Positions 43,001-53,430 are shown, numbered from the stretch's first letter. The stretch is 64,000 nt of DNA from Mya arenaria (GCF_026914265.1 NC_069129.1:22553945-22617944), one strand, 5' to 3'. Numbers and translations are program-made. Notes: generated by a model not told the origin, from the letters alone.

Positions 43001-43262
43001 AGCCACCTTGTTAACTTAATAGGTTGAAAATTGTGCATGTGTCACAAGAGTTTGGGTTCAAGCAACATACTGAACACTTTTTTATCTTCATTTAAGCCAG
43101 CACAATTAGACAGAGACGAGAGTGCATAAAAAAGTGACATGTAGTGACTGAAATCGACGGCAATGTTTATTCTATGTCCAGTATCTATTTTTATACTTTA
43201 GTACAAAAGAACTGTTACTTACTGCTATGTCGTTTGACATAGCCTTCTTTCACCACCGACAT
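37090..43262 (-). CDS. PH-domain protein with Pro/Gln/Tyr-rich middle and Gly-rich tail (evectin/PLEKHB-like), 8 exons, 345 aa
   Basis: Exons in transcript order: 43262-43223, 42670-42555, 40680-40483, 39980-39957, 38978-38804, 38463-38302, 37945-37796 and 37262-37090. Together they make 346 codons including TAA. Residues about 4-126 form a pleckstrin-homology domain: VKEGYVKRHSKSLFSGGWND at the start, LKLYSDSNLLAYKKKGDM, then VLLAWMSAIIS as the C-terminal helix. Residues 127-270 are low-complexity, with YSPPPYSYQPGPPPPGG and repeated GYPQQQ units. The end has VVYATDHHRKKKGG, a Gly/Ala hydrophobic stretch GLIGGAALGYGASRMM, and Gly/Ser/Phe repeats ending SFGSFD. The same order (PH, Pro/Tyr-rich, VVYA, Gly/Ala hydrophobic end) occurs in evectins (PLEKHB), which bind phosphatidylserine on recycling endosomes. 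That function is inferred from family likeness, and orthology is not proven. The start ATG lies in an exon beginning at 43453. The gene is head to head with CENATAC. Confidence 0.85.
38300..38463 (-). repeat. Coding GYPQQQ repeat in exon 6 of the PH-domain gene
   Basis: The exon encodes seven QQ-containing units of the form GYPQQQ, PYPQQQ and GYPPQQ in series. It resembles the tails of annexin A7, rhodopsins and other disordered proteins. The trinucleotide-like CAACAGCAA content makes its length prone to vary. Confidence 0.8.
39030..39190 (-). repeat. tRNA-derived SINE-like sequence (Gly-GCC-like anticodon arm)
   Basis: On the minus strand an A-box-like ATAGTGGTATCCGCC is followed by the hairpin CCTCTCGCCCAAGAGG, whose loop contains GCC. 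A B box GGGTTTGATCCCC comes next. The order and spacing are those of a tRNA, but the acceptor stem is not conserved. It sits in intron 4 of the PH-domain gene. Confidence 0.55.
39461..39895. mobile_element. Inverted-repeat element enclosing a tRNA-like segment
   Basis: TTAAAGGGACTGTACACC at the left and the inverse GGAGTACAGCCCCTTTAA at the right bound 435 bp. Inside, on the minus strand, 39667-39596 has A box TAGCACAGTGG (39661-39651) and B box GGTTCGAACC (39618-39609), then a poly-T stretch that could end Pol III transcription. It lies in intron 4 of the PH-domain gene. Confidence 0.7.
40720..41247. mobile_element. MITE family B copy 1 with duplicated flanks
   Basis: The element 40779-41172 runs from TTAAAGTGACACTCTTA to TAAGAGTGCATGTTTAA (inverted ends with mismatches). 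It is flanked by a direct duplication of about 60 bp. 40720-40778 and 41183-41246 both begin CATGATTTTGT and contain TTTTAAATTCTTARATGAAA. It lies in intron 2 of the PH-domain gene, close to the exon 3 acceptor. A second copy of the element is at 44385. Confidence 0.7.
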
Positions 43263-43453
43263 TGTTGTGTAATGAACAACAAACTATGAGGTCTTGAAGT
43301 GTTCAAAATTAGCACAAAACTTGAATTCCTATTTTTACGTCGCCTGGCTTGTTACAATTCCAAGTAGTAGTGTAACTACTGCAGTGTTAAAACTTTGGCT
43401 TGTTGATTCGAAAAATTTATGACTGGTCCGTTACTTATTGCGCAATACTTTAT
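43263..43453 (-). other. 5' untranslated part of the exon carrying the PH-gene start
   Basis: A strong minus-strand acceptor (TTTTCTCTTTTTTGCAG) ends at 43454, and no upstream in-frame ATG opens before 43262. A separate non-coding first exon therefore probably lies at about 43960-44050, where a possible donor ATAG/GTACCG is seen. Confidence 0.5.
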
Positions 43454-43959
43454 CTGCAAAAAAGAGAAAAAAAACAACAGAACATTAGTCAGTCACAAAT
43501 TGATTTGTCTGCAACATATTTACAAATGGAGCTGTTCAACTAACGAATATCAAAATATTGAAAAAAGAGCAAGAAAGTAACATATGTGACAAGACACAAT
43601 CATTTATCAATATCAGTTAATTTCTTAGCAAACAATTATGAAACATTCTGGAATGGTCGAACTTCGTGTGATAATCAATGATACATAGAAAAACTTATTC
43701 CATTATTCATATACATATTTATACATGTTAGAGATGAAATTTTAAAATATATTTCATAATATTCTAGAAAATTACCAAGAAACGTCAAATTTGGTAAACA
43801 CAGTTAAAAAAATATTGTTTGTGAGAAACAAAAAGGCTACACCCAACTATAAATTCAAGAGGAGCACTTAGATTAGAAGAAAAAAAAACTTGTCATGCGT
43901 GAAATAAGTATTGCAGCAAAACAGAATAAAACTGAAAAACATAAATTGTTTTTTTACGG

Positions 43960-44106
43960 TACCTATATTTCCGTTTCTAGCGAGTTTTCATTTTCGTAGG
44001 AAAAGTAACGTAGGGTAGTTTTAATACAGTGTCAATCCGTGATTTTGTGAAACTGTTGTCTGCTGCTTGTACAATAGGGTAGCATTTTGACAGCTAGTTG
44101 GCCAGA
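43960..44106. promoter_or_regulatory. Probable bidirectional promoter of the PH-domain gene and CENATAC
   Basis: The two genes point away from each other, and their start codons are 844 bp apart with a non-coding exon of the PH gene between. The remaining shared stretch has no TATA box. It is inferred from arrangement only. Confidence 0.4.
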
Positions 44107-47100
44107 ATGAATACAAATAGCACGTCTTTTAAACAATATAAGTACTGCAGTTTATGCAAAGTAAATCACAATACAGGCAAAAAACATGTTTATTCAAAAA
44201 GACACCAGCTCATATTGAAGAACATTCTCCAAAAATTTCAAACAAAGGTAATTCAGCTATAATTTCTAAATAGTTAAAAGATAAACCGGTTTCATTTTTT
44301 TAATTTATAATAGTGAGAATTCATATTTAAGTATGAATAATCAAGTATATAGCAGTGTCGTGGTGTTTGCAATCTCAGCTTACTTTAAAGTGACACTCGT
44401 ATTTAAAACAATACATGGTACACATGTAGTCATTCTAAAATGCCGGCATAAATTTTTAGAATGACTAGGTACACATACATTACAAACATACATTTTGAGT
44501 GATAATTAAACCTTTAACTACTTACTAAATAAAGCAGTTTGGAAATAATAACTGATACCAAGATTGTAACAGTGTATTTAATAGCTGAAAACACACACAT
44601 ATTTAATGACTGGTGGGTCCTAAAAGATTTACAGTGATCAACTATTACTATTGTCTCATAAGATAGAAATACTGTGATTTCTGCATTTTCCTTTCAGAAT
44701 CAAAGTAAACACAGTATCCTTCATATAAACCGTTGTTTTCTATATTAATTCATCACTTTCGGTAATTTAAAACAATTGTATTAATTGTGGTACTGCTTAT
44801 TTGGGAGTGTAATGTTCATGGAATCATGTAGTCCGGAGCCCGGAAAATAATCATTTCTGTTTTAGTGAATTTTATAGAGAATTTGATTTTCGCTTTATCG
44901 CTATGACTTCTTTATGATGATTTCGTGTATTTTTACTAATGTTATGTTTTTAGTATTAAATGTCTAAATTTAGCTAGTAAATAATTAATTAATACGAACT
45001 AAGTTGTATTCTTAATAGTTTTCTACTTTTTCGTAAGTTTGATAAACTTGACACCCCTACTCTGTAACGTTAGTTATGTATAATGGTTTCGCCCATCGTG
45101 CTTGTTAAAATGGACCATTCCATTTTGGTCACGTGATGTTAGGGTATATAAGAAGCGAAATGCATAGAAATAGTTAGTTCGTGTCTCGACGCCGATGTGA
45201 AAACATCAAGTTAATATATAGGGAAGCTTTGAAGTATCTTTTTGCACTGTTTAGGGCGGGTTCTGAACTATTGGAGGCTAGGAGAATTAAAGTGAAGCAT
45301 TGCGCTACAGCTTCTAGTTTCTAGGTTCGGACATCCGTGGGGTTTCTTTTTGGCCTCTTAGTAAGCCTGGATCATTGCGATACAGACGGAACAGGGTCAA
45401 TGGTTTGATTCCCCGTAAAAGCTATACATTTAGGACTGTGGGTTTCGCTGATATATTGTTATTAGTTTATAAGCGTTTTGTATGATGGTCCTGTTTGAAG
45501 TTATAGCATAATTGTTGTATTGTTTCTGTTTGGTCGTTCTTGCTTTTGGGATAATTGAACGTTGATTCTTGAACCATACCAATTATTTCTAATCATTCGG
45601 TTTTGTAAGCAATCATTGTCAATCACGTGTATATAATATTAATTTCATACTTAATTTTTGGGACAATGCAGTCTGAGAATAGGTTTATAGTTTAATTTAA
45701 GGTAGCGTGTCCGAGCTAGTTAGGGAAGAAACGTTACAGGAGTAAGAGTGCATCTTTAACCTTCTACACTTTTTTCTATTTGTATAGACCCTGTTAACTA
45801 CAGAATATTACTTGCAGCATTTCTTTCAGTCAAAAATGTTCATAAATTATGACCAAAAACATGTACTACTAGTATTTTCTGTGTTGTAATATCCCAAATG
45901 TGCATTTTTGTGTGTGTTGTAATACCAAATTGATCAACAATTAGAGTCATATGGGACGACAACTTTGTTTACTGATTAAAATTGTTTATTTTACAATGAT
46001 TGTGAAACAAGGTCTTACCATTAATCACTCTCGTTGGCACGATGTTACACAAGACTGATTTCTTGTGTTGTTTGGGAACCGGATTACCGGGAGGAAACAG
46101 ACTTGTCTGGTTTTGTGACCATAAACCAACAGCATATGTCCATGTCTTTTATTTCCCAGATACAGCAAGTGAAGGGAACATTGTTCAGCCCAGTAGCAAA
46201 GGATTTGGAATATGAGGCTGGAGCGAAATTCTGGTGCTACTTTTGTGCCATAGAAGTTGACAAACATGACATCATGGAATCCTGCAAAGTTCTCGGATAT
46301 GGCCTGCTCCAACATATTGCAAGGTGAGCTTTTGGAAACAAAATAACTACTAATAAGATTGAAAAAAAAATAACTTTATTAATATAGAGAAGAATATACA
46401 AAAAATGATTGAAGATTGCTTAACTCAAGAGATGTTTCATTTCCATGTAAAAACACATTTTTTAATGAAATTCAATGTGAGATATGAGTTATTAAATAGG
46501 ACAGTTACATAATGTGAGCCTTTTCTTAGATAAAGCTTGGAAATCTGGCTGTCCGTGTCAGTTAAGAGGTTTTAATAGTTAAACTTAGTGTTTTTGCAAG
46601 GTTTGAAACTAATTGGTCCTGAAAAATTTGTGTTGTAAATCATAAACAAAATAAATGCTGGATAATTTTTGTTTCAGTTTAAGATCATAGTATATTTCAC
46701 CAAGTGAGCATCAAGAGTAGCATAGCAATAAGTGAAATATTTACTATCCTCCTGGGGAAGAAAAATACAGAACCGCACCCACTGACTTATTCTCAAATGA
46801 AAATTGTTTTCCAGTGATGAGCACAAGGCAGGCTTGGAGCAGTTTTTCTGGGACAACCTTGTTAAGAAGGAGATGAAGCCGAGATATGTGCTGTCCATAG
46901 AGGATCTTAGCATGTTAGTACATGTGTATAGTTTGGAATGAAAATAGGAAGTCTTTAAGCCCATAATATCTTGATTTTCTTGGAACAATCTTGGTATGGA
47001 TGCATTTGGACTATCATAATGAGCAAGTGTTTGAAATATGGACAAATAAGTACCTTGCCACTGCAGTTTCCTCTTCTGACACTAAAATCCAACTTTTTTT

Positions 47101-50100
47101 ACTCCTTATAAAAAGTAAGTGTTGTATCTACAGTGCTCATATTTTTTTTATTTTTTTTTTGTGCTAGTTAGATTTAAGCATATTAATTCATACATTATGG
47201 CATCATAATAAGTATAAATACATATGCAGTTACTGTTACTGGTAATCATAGTAACATTATGGGTCATAGTAACAGTATGTATTTGTTATTTTCAGATTTA
47301 AGAAAGCTGCTTTTTTGGCTGTAAAGAAATACCAGAAAGCAAGTGAAGCGGATATTAAGCAAGTAAGTTGGAATTGAATTGTTGAATAATAGGAAATATA
47401 TTTTGTGGGGCCAAGAGTACAGAATTATGCTGCCAGCGGAAATGATTTTGATACAAATTTGATTTTTTTAAGTTCTTGACCATGATTTTAGCAAGCTAAT
47501 CGAGGCACAGGCTGAATTACTTGATCATGAAAAGAACAGCAATAGAAATTTTCTTAAGCAAAATGAGACACTTTGACTTTGTCAGCATTAGTTATCAAGT
47601 GTTTACCAACTGTCACAGTGTTCACTGGGATTATATCTCAATCGATAAAGATCCACAGCCAGATCACTCTCTTACTCCAGAGTTATGGCCCTTGAATTGT
47701 CATAGTTTGGCGAAGCTCTCCAATTTTAGCATATTTTTACCAAACTTGATCATAATGTATATGGTCATATAATCTGTACTGAGTTTGATTAACAGCCTGA
47801 TCAAGTTATTCATCCGGAGTAATTGCCTTTGATTTTTATTTGATTTTTACAAAATTCAGATTGTTGTTTGTCTAACTTGAGCAATTTTTATCCAATCCTA
47901 AATTACCAAACTTGGTTACAATGTTAATAGGCGTAATACCTTGACTGAATTCATTCAACAATCAGATGGCTTTATTCACTCCGGAGTAATGGCCCTTAAT
48001 TTATCAAAAAATTACAAAACTAACATTGTCTTCTCTCTAACTTTTGTGATCCAAATTCTCTACACTGGGTTAAAATCTTCAAGGGCATAATATCACAGTC
48101 AAGTTTTATTGGCAGCCAAATAAAACTATTTATATCATTATATATCATGCTGAGTTTAATAGTGAAACATATTGTTCTTGTTAAATCAATCCTTCTGAAT
48201 ATTGATAATTGTTGAATCATTTTCCATTTCAAAATACCGGTATGGGTGCTCCTAGCATATGACATATCCAATTCTCATTTATTTTACTTTGTGTCTATTG
48301 TATATATGAAAGAGGTGTATTCAAAAATAAAATTTGAACACCACAAGTTTTGACCATTAATATTATTTATTTCAGGCAGCATTTGAAATAGCAGCAGCGG
48401 AAACCAGACGCCAGGAACGCCTTTCAGAGGTTGTCAGTATTCTGCGACACTGTATCCAACTTCAAAATTTGTTGTCTATTTGCTCAACTTCAATTTCCCG
48501 AAATGAAATTTTTATTTTCATGAAACCTACTGCTGTAGGCCTCACATTTTTGGCATACTGTCTTAGAGATGTTCAGATATATATTTAAGTAGTGGTTGAA
48601 ATTATCACAAGCCGACCAGCCCTGCATTGGTTAGATGATTTCCAGGCTTCCTCAAATTCTGTTTGTTATACAGGAAGGCTTTTTAAGAAATTTGATGCCA
48701 AGGTCTTGTGTAAGAATTCAGTAGGATTCACGCTTGTTTAACCAAAAGATTAATTTTTTTACTGTTATAGTTCATTGCTTCAAAGAAGCCAATCTGAGTC
48801 TAGTATTTCTTGCTCTCTACTTTGGTTGTTAGTGTATGTGACTCAGCATACTCATATATAACATAATAAAACTTAATAATTAACACTTTACAATTGAATA
48901 GTTCAAACCATAAACTATTTGTTGGTACCGTAATCAATGGTTCATGTAGTATGAATTTAACAAACTTATTCCTACGGTCACTGTCTCTTTGGAATAAATT
49001 TGTTCAATTTATCATATATAACCAATATAACCTACTACTATTATGTTCATGACTTTTGGGCTGTTGTTCACAGTCTATCAGACAGCGAATTGAGTGTATT
49101 CATCAATGAGGAAGCAAAAATAATGATGAATTGTAACCATTACTTAAAGTGTATTGAATTGTATTTATAAAAAATAAATAAACAATTTGTAACCATTCCT
49201 AACACTGAAATCAAGTTTGTGGATCATCATAATGATTGTAAGTCAAGAAGACTTGAACATTGTGTTTTTTTATTTCATCTTAATTTAATGCTTTGAGAAA
49301 CTGCTTTGTCAAATTTATCAAAGATTTGGCAAAGCAGTTTTAGTCAATTCATACGTATTACATTTTCCTGAATGTACACAGTCAAACCAGTCCAAACAGA
49401 TAACCAGTCAACTAGAAGCTAACACTGGTAACCAGTCAACAACTGAAGCAGAAAACCGATCCATATCAGCCAGAGGAGTAAAGCAGTCGGCAGAAATGAG
49501 ATGGCCCATATCATCAGGAAAAGTGAACCAGTCGGCTAAAGGCGGGGCCAGTCGTGATGGAAAGCAGCCTGGAAAGAGGACAGTTTTGGCGCATGGTGAA
49601 GGTCTCTCATGTATTTCACAGGTTGGTAGTGCACTGTTTACTGCTGGCTTTCAAAGCCCTAAAGCTATTCTACTCGCAAATAGGCTTGTTTCCTGGTATT
49701 AACAATAATAATACCCCCACAAACGAAGTTTGAGGGGGTATATAGGAGTGAGCTTGTCGGTCGGTCAGTCTGTCGGTCTGTCTGTCTGTCGGTCGGTCGG
49801 TCGGTCTGTCAGTTTTCATGGTTTCCGGACGATAACTCATGAAAGGCTAGACAGATTTGAAAAATATTTGGTACACAGGTGTAACATCAGAAGATACAGG
49901 TCAAGTTCGATATTGGGGCTGGTGGGGCCAAGGTCAAGGTCACTGTTATTAAAAATAGAAAAACGGTTTCCGGACGATAACTCATGAAAGGCTTGACAGA
50001 TTTGAACATTTTTTGGTACACAGGTGTAACATCGGAAGATACAGGTCAAGTTCGATATTGGGGCTGGTGGGTTCAAGGTCACTGTTACTAAAAAAAGAAA

Positions 50101-53100
50101 AACGGTTTCCGGACGATAACTCATGAAAGGCTTGACAGATTTGAACATTTTTTGGTACACAGGTGTAACATCAGAAGATACAGGTCAAGTTCGATAGATC
50201 CTTCAAAAACTAAATGAGCAAATATTTACCTTAAAAGTAATTGAAACTTGGAAAGATGAACAAACAAAATAAATCCAGCATGCTTCATTTGAACCAGATG
50301 CCAGTGGAATACCAGCAGAACTTAAGTATGGCATATTTAACACATAGCATAACAGTAGTGCTTACTACAAATATTGACCTGTCAGATGGATTTGTTAATT
50401 CGGCTACAGGAACAGTCCCGGGATTTATTCCCAGGTAGATAAGGATGCATTCAAGCCCAAATATGTACTTGTAAAATTTGATGATGATCGTGTTGGAAGA
50501 AAAGCTCGTAAATGCTCTAGATGTCTTATTCCAGAAGAGATCAGCTAGAGCATCAGCTAGTTTTTCTTGTCAGCAGTGTAACTTCTAAATTACTCAACAG
50601 ATTTAAATAAAACAATACATGCATGATAAAAGAAGATGCAGTGTGCAGTCACCTTGGAGTTATGGCCTCTTTTCAAAGGAATGGTTTGCCATTCCTGTGT
50701 CCAGGCGGCATTTGGGGGTATTAGTCACTCCTGTGACAGCTCTAGTTTAATCCTGGTCAATTTTAATGCCTGTTGACTCCATATAATTTTAGCTGCAATT
50801 GAAAGGTAAATTGCTTGCTTATATGTAAAAAAGAAAAGAAAAAAAATGAGGCAACAAGTGTTTATCAATCTAACCTTTATAGCATATAATTGTACTTGTT
50901 ATAGTCTTATGCTAGGTCTTCAAGTGCTTAGGGTGAAGTAGTGTATTTCCGCCTCTTTCGACTTGAGTCATGCATGCTTCTTTATGTTACTAAAATATGG
51001 ATCAAATACCCTTGAAAATGACCGGAAAAATCTTGTTATTCCTGACATACCTTTTGATGCTTTAGGTTTTGTCATACCCTTGCTGTCCTTGTTGAGGTTG
51101 CTGAAGTGTTAAATAGGAATCTTGATGATTCCTTAAAATAGATAATCAAATGAATTTAACTTACTACAAATGTTCCCCCAGCTGCTCATATACAATAAGT
51201 CCCATAACTCTGACTGTAAATATTGCTACGTTATGCCCCTTTTTTGTAGCAAAACCTTCAGAAAGAGAAGGGTAATGCGCCTATGGCTTCAGGAAAACAT
51301 GTCCACATCCAGGATGACGGGAAATAATTCCTGCTTGAGATGTCTTTACACAAAGTAAAATCTGCTAGCTTTTCAGCCTGGAGTTGTGATGGAGGGTAAT
51401 GTACGGTCATGGGCCATATCAGACTGGCTGTTAGAGACCCAACTACTTTCAGGGTAGAGATATGTCACACCAAATAGCAGTGCAATTTTTGTTTTCCATC
51501 AACAGTTGTGAATAATTAATAATAAATCTTTACCTCTTTAGCCTGGAGGAGCGGAGGACGGAAATGTCCATTCAGGTGCGATGCCCCCCTGGCTTCTCAA
51601 TGACACGCCCACCTCCAGGGGAGAGATTGGACCCACCCTAGAAGACTACCAGAAACACTGTATGGTGATTTGATGATGTGATTTCTGAGCTATCATTAGA
51701 TCAAAAGCTTGGGTCAAATACCGTTTTTTAAGGAAAAATATTGGCATTAAAGTTTTACCATATTTATCAGTTCTTAGAACAGTCACCTATTAGAACAAGA
51801 AATCTTGGGGATGGTGCAAAATGTTTAGCATAAAAGTAAAAGCATATAAAAGCCACAATTTGTGTTGTGATTAATTTAAGGGAAGCATGCCATTTAGACT
51901 TGCTCTACCAAATTTAACAATTGTAACTATTTTACTTGTAAATTATGTGTACCGGTAGATCATTTTTATTCTGAAAATTTCCACGTTAATTAACCTTTAT
52001 TTTGATTTTATTTTAGAGAGGAGACTCAAACTATCAGCTTTGACAATGTGGTCATTTCATCCACTTTAAGTGATAATTATTTAAGTAATATCTTAAAATG
52101 TATTTTTAACAAGACCCTTTAATGTTAATATACAGTGCACCAGGAGAAAAGAGCCAAGCTGCCTGCTATGAGGGTTGGGGCAAACTTTGATCATCAAGGA
52201 ACTTCTGACACCAGCTGGCTGCCTTCCTTTGGACGAGTCTGGAGCAAAGGCAGGCGACTCCAATCCAAGTACAAATAGATACTTAATTTATATGTAATTG
52301 GTGAGGTACATGTACAAGTATATTTTTTCTTGCCTGATTGAATATAAGTGTTCCTTGAAAGCTTTTACATCTTATTTATTTGTATTGTTTACATGCATTT
52401 TTCTCTGTGAAACAAAATACCTTCTTTTTTTGATGAGTGATGTTAAATAAAAACTCCAATTATTCGTGATATGAGGCCCCCCGGCCCAGAACACATTGAT
52501 TACATATATCTAATTAAAACCCAACAGGTTTGATCAAATTTCTGACAAAATGCAATTCTCTCAAATTGTCCATTACCCTGGTTCTAACATTTCTTTAGAA
52601 ATGATTGTTTTTTTTAAAATAAGAAAAATAAAGTTTATTTTTTCAGACAACATTTTGAAAAAGAATGGAAGAAAACAAATGGAAAACCACAGCCAAGCAG
52701 CACCGTTACAGCAGAAAGCAAAATTGAAAGGATTAAATCAAGCACACCACCATGGGAGCAGCCATCTTGTTCCAGAATTGAGGTCATCCAAGATGGCTCT
52801 CAATCAGCCAATCAAGTTCAGCCTTACAAAAAGAAACTCAAGCAGACTGTAATTGATAGTGAAATTGATTCGGATTGGACAAAACAGAGTGCTGGGAAAA
52901 TGCCTGCTAATATTGTGCCATACAAAAGGAAATCACAACATTTTGGAACTCCAGATAATAAATATGTAAAAATGCAAACCAACACAGATCAAAGATTTTC
53001 ATCTAGTAGTGAAGTTGTGCCTACTGGCTATAAACGTCAAAGGAAAGAACATGATAATGCTTCGTCATCATCTAATCTTATACAAACTCCAGTCCTAAAT

Positions 53101-53112
53101 TTGCAATTGTAA
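44107..53112 (+). CDS. CENATAC: CENATAC (CCDC84), centrosomal AT-AC splicing factor, 9 exons, 493 aa
   Basis: In vertebrates this zinc-finger protein is part of the minor (U12) spliceosome and is needed for introns with AT-AN ends. Exons: 44107-44247, 46160-46323, 46815-46913, 47296-47362, 48376-48429, 49382-49621, 51542-51659, 52136-52268 and 52647-53112. Phases join to 494 codons with the stop. A C2H2 finger has Cys14, Cys17, His27 and His33 (YCSLCK...HVYSKRH). A second finger-like segment, FWCYFC...LLQHIARDEHK, spans about 70-106. The two C-terminal family motifs are HSGAMPPWLL with EIGPTLEDY (exon 7) and RVGANFDH...WLPSFGRVWSKGRR (exon 8). Human CENATAC has 332 residues. The extra length here is mostly a 154-residue Ser/Lys-rich tail in exon 9 and a Gln/Ser-rich exon 6. 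The exon 5 donor (GAG/GTTGTC) is weak. Exon 7 has decayed look-alikes upstream. Confidence 0.95.
44385..44807. mobile_element. MITE family B copy 2, left part, interrupted by an LTR
   Basis: It starts TTTAAAGTGACACTCGTAT and follows copy 1 through ATTGTATTAATTGTGG and TATTTGGGAG. There it is broken at 44807 by the element 44808-45738. The rest, TAAGAGTGCATCTTTAA, resumes after 45742 and ends at 45759. Confidence 0.8.
44808..45738. mobile_element. Solo LTR (931 bp) with TG...CA ends and 4-bp target duplication
   Basis: It begins TGTAATGTT and ends AACGTTACA (inverse with one mismatch), and it is flanked by GGAG at 44804-44807 and 45739-45742. The intact MITE copy at 41.15 kb shows the unfilled site, TTTGGGAGTAAGAGTGC. 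A TATA-like GGTATATAAGAAGCG near 45143 fits an LTR promoter on the plus strand. No gag or pol is present. It sits in CENATAC intron 1. Confidence 0.75.
46020..46159 (+). repeat. Dispersed repeat L, copy 2, abutting CENATAC exon 2
   Basis: CTCTCGTTGGCACGATGTTA, TTGGGAACCGGATTACCGGG and ACTTGTCTGGTTTTGTGACC match the copy at 30030. The pyrimidine tract and AG (TCTTTTATTTCCCAG) of exon 2 follow within 40 bases. The open frame seen upstream of exon 2 is only this repeat. Confidence 0.6.
47560..48080. repeat. Degenerate tandem repeat of about 150 bp in CENATAC intron 4
   Basis: ACTCCAGAGTTATGGCCCTT, CCGGAGTAATTGCCTTTGAT and CTCCGGAGTAATGGCCCTTA recur in series, separated by 'accaaacttggt' phrases. 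It is the same dispersed type as at 21.8 and 53.6 kb. Confidence 0.55.
49712..50745 (+). mobile_element. Pearl/Helitron-like element: hairpin, tetranucleotide run, core repeats, helicase remnant, CTAG end
   Basis: Order: a 29-base hairpin TACCCCCACAAAC-GAA-GTTTGAGGGGGTA at 49712-49740; a (GTCG/GTCT)n run to about 49810; three tandem cores of 137-147 bp starting GGTTTCCGGACGATAAC at 49820, 49967 and 50104; a Pif1-helicase C-terminal remnant; then a 3' end with hairpin GTCAC-TCCT-GTGAC (50724-50737), AGCT and CTAG (50742-50745) followed by T. Hairpin plus CTRR is the Helitron 3' signature. The microsatellite plus tandem core is the pearl layout of bivalves. It lies in CENATAC intron 6. Confidence 0.7.
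50180..50548 (+). pseudogene. Remnant of a Pif1/Helitron helicase C-terminus
   Basis: One frame reads VVLTTNIDLSDGFVNSATGT then VPGFIP. After a one-base shift near 50430 the next frame reads KPKYVLVKFDDDRVGRKA and ends with a stop at 50546-50548. The pair 'N-D-x-S-D-G-x-V-N-x-A-x-G-T' and 'V-x-F-D-D-D-R-V-G-R' is the C-terminal signature of Pif1-family helicases, including those of Helitrons. The ATPase motifs upstream are missing. Its stop lies 197 bp before the Helitron-like 3' end, as in autonomous elements. Confidence 0.75.
51260..51457 (+). pseudogene. Two decayed copies of CENATAC exon 7, the second with a usable acceptor and a stop
   Basis: 51377-51457 follows TTTTCAG and reads PGVVMEGNVRSWAISDWLLE then TQLLSG and stop, in the same frame as exon 7 (PGGAEDGNVHSGAMPPWLLN). 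About 36 of the first 57 bases are identical. Further upstream, 51277-51330 reads MRLWLQENMSTSRMTG, against AMPPWLLNDTPTSRGE. The upstream acceptor and in-frame stop mean that inclusion would end the protein before the conserved C-terminal motif. The first copy is only a likely match. Confidence 0.5.
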
Positions 53113-53430
53113 TTGAAGTTAACTGTATTATGTTATGTCAAATATAATAGGGCATATAAGTTTCATGGACTATTTTTCTGATTGTGGAAAACTGATAGTC
53201 ATATGACATTCTTTGTTAAAATGCATCTTATATTGGCAAACTTAAGAATATTGTTTATTGTATTTCGAAACTAAGAGCTTTATTGGTCAGTTTCTGGAAT
53301 GTTTATTTGATTCTGTTATTACAAAGTTAGTTTTGTGTGCATCAACCTATCATACCGTGTTTAGTAATGACTGAGTATGTGTTGATAAGAGTTCTATGTG
53401 AAAAATAAATGAGAAAAGTTTCTTTTAATC
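53113..53430 (+). other. CENATAC: CENATAC 3' UTR
   Basis: The stop at 53110-53112 is followed by a single AATAAA at 53404-53409 and a TTTCTTTTAATCC stretch. Repeats begin at about 53520, so the transcript probably ends near 53430. Confidence 0.6.

Noticed and set aside
45063-45738. Inverted pair TGTAACGTT...AACGTTACA as a 675-bp transposon
   Set aside because: The right end is shared, but the true left end is 44808, shown by the GGAG duplication and the empty site in the other MITE copy; the inner match is coincidental or part of the LTR.
46034-46159. Extension of the CENATAC exon 2 frame upstream as an alternative protein start
   Set aside because: This stretch is a dispersed repeat, and exon 1 at 44107 supplies the expected zinc finger and joins in phase.
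49730-49987. Open frame with SVGQSVGLSVCRSVGRSV
   Set aside because: It translates the GTCG/GTCT tetranucleotide run and core repeat of the pearl-like element.
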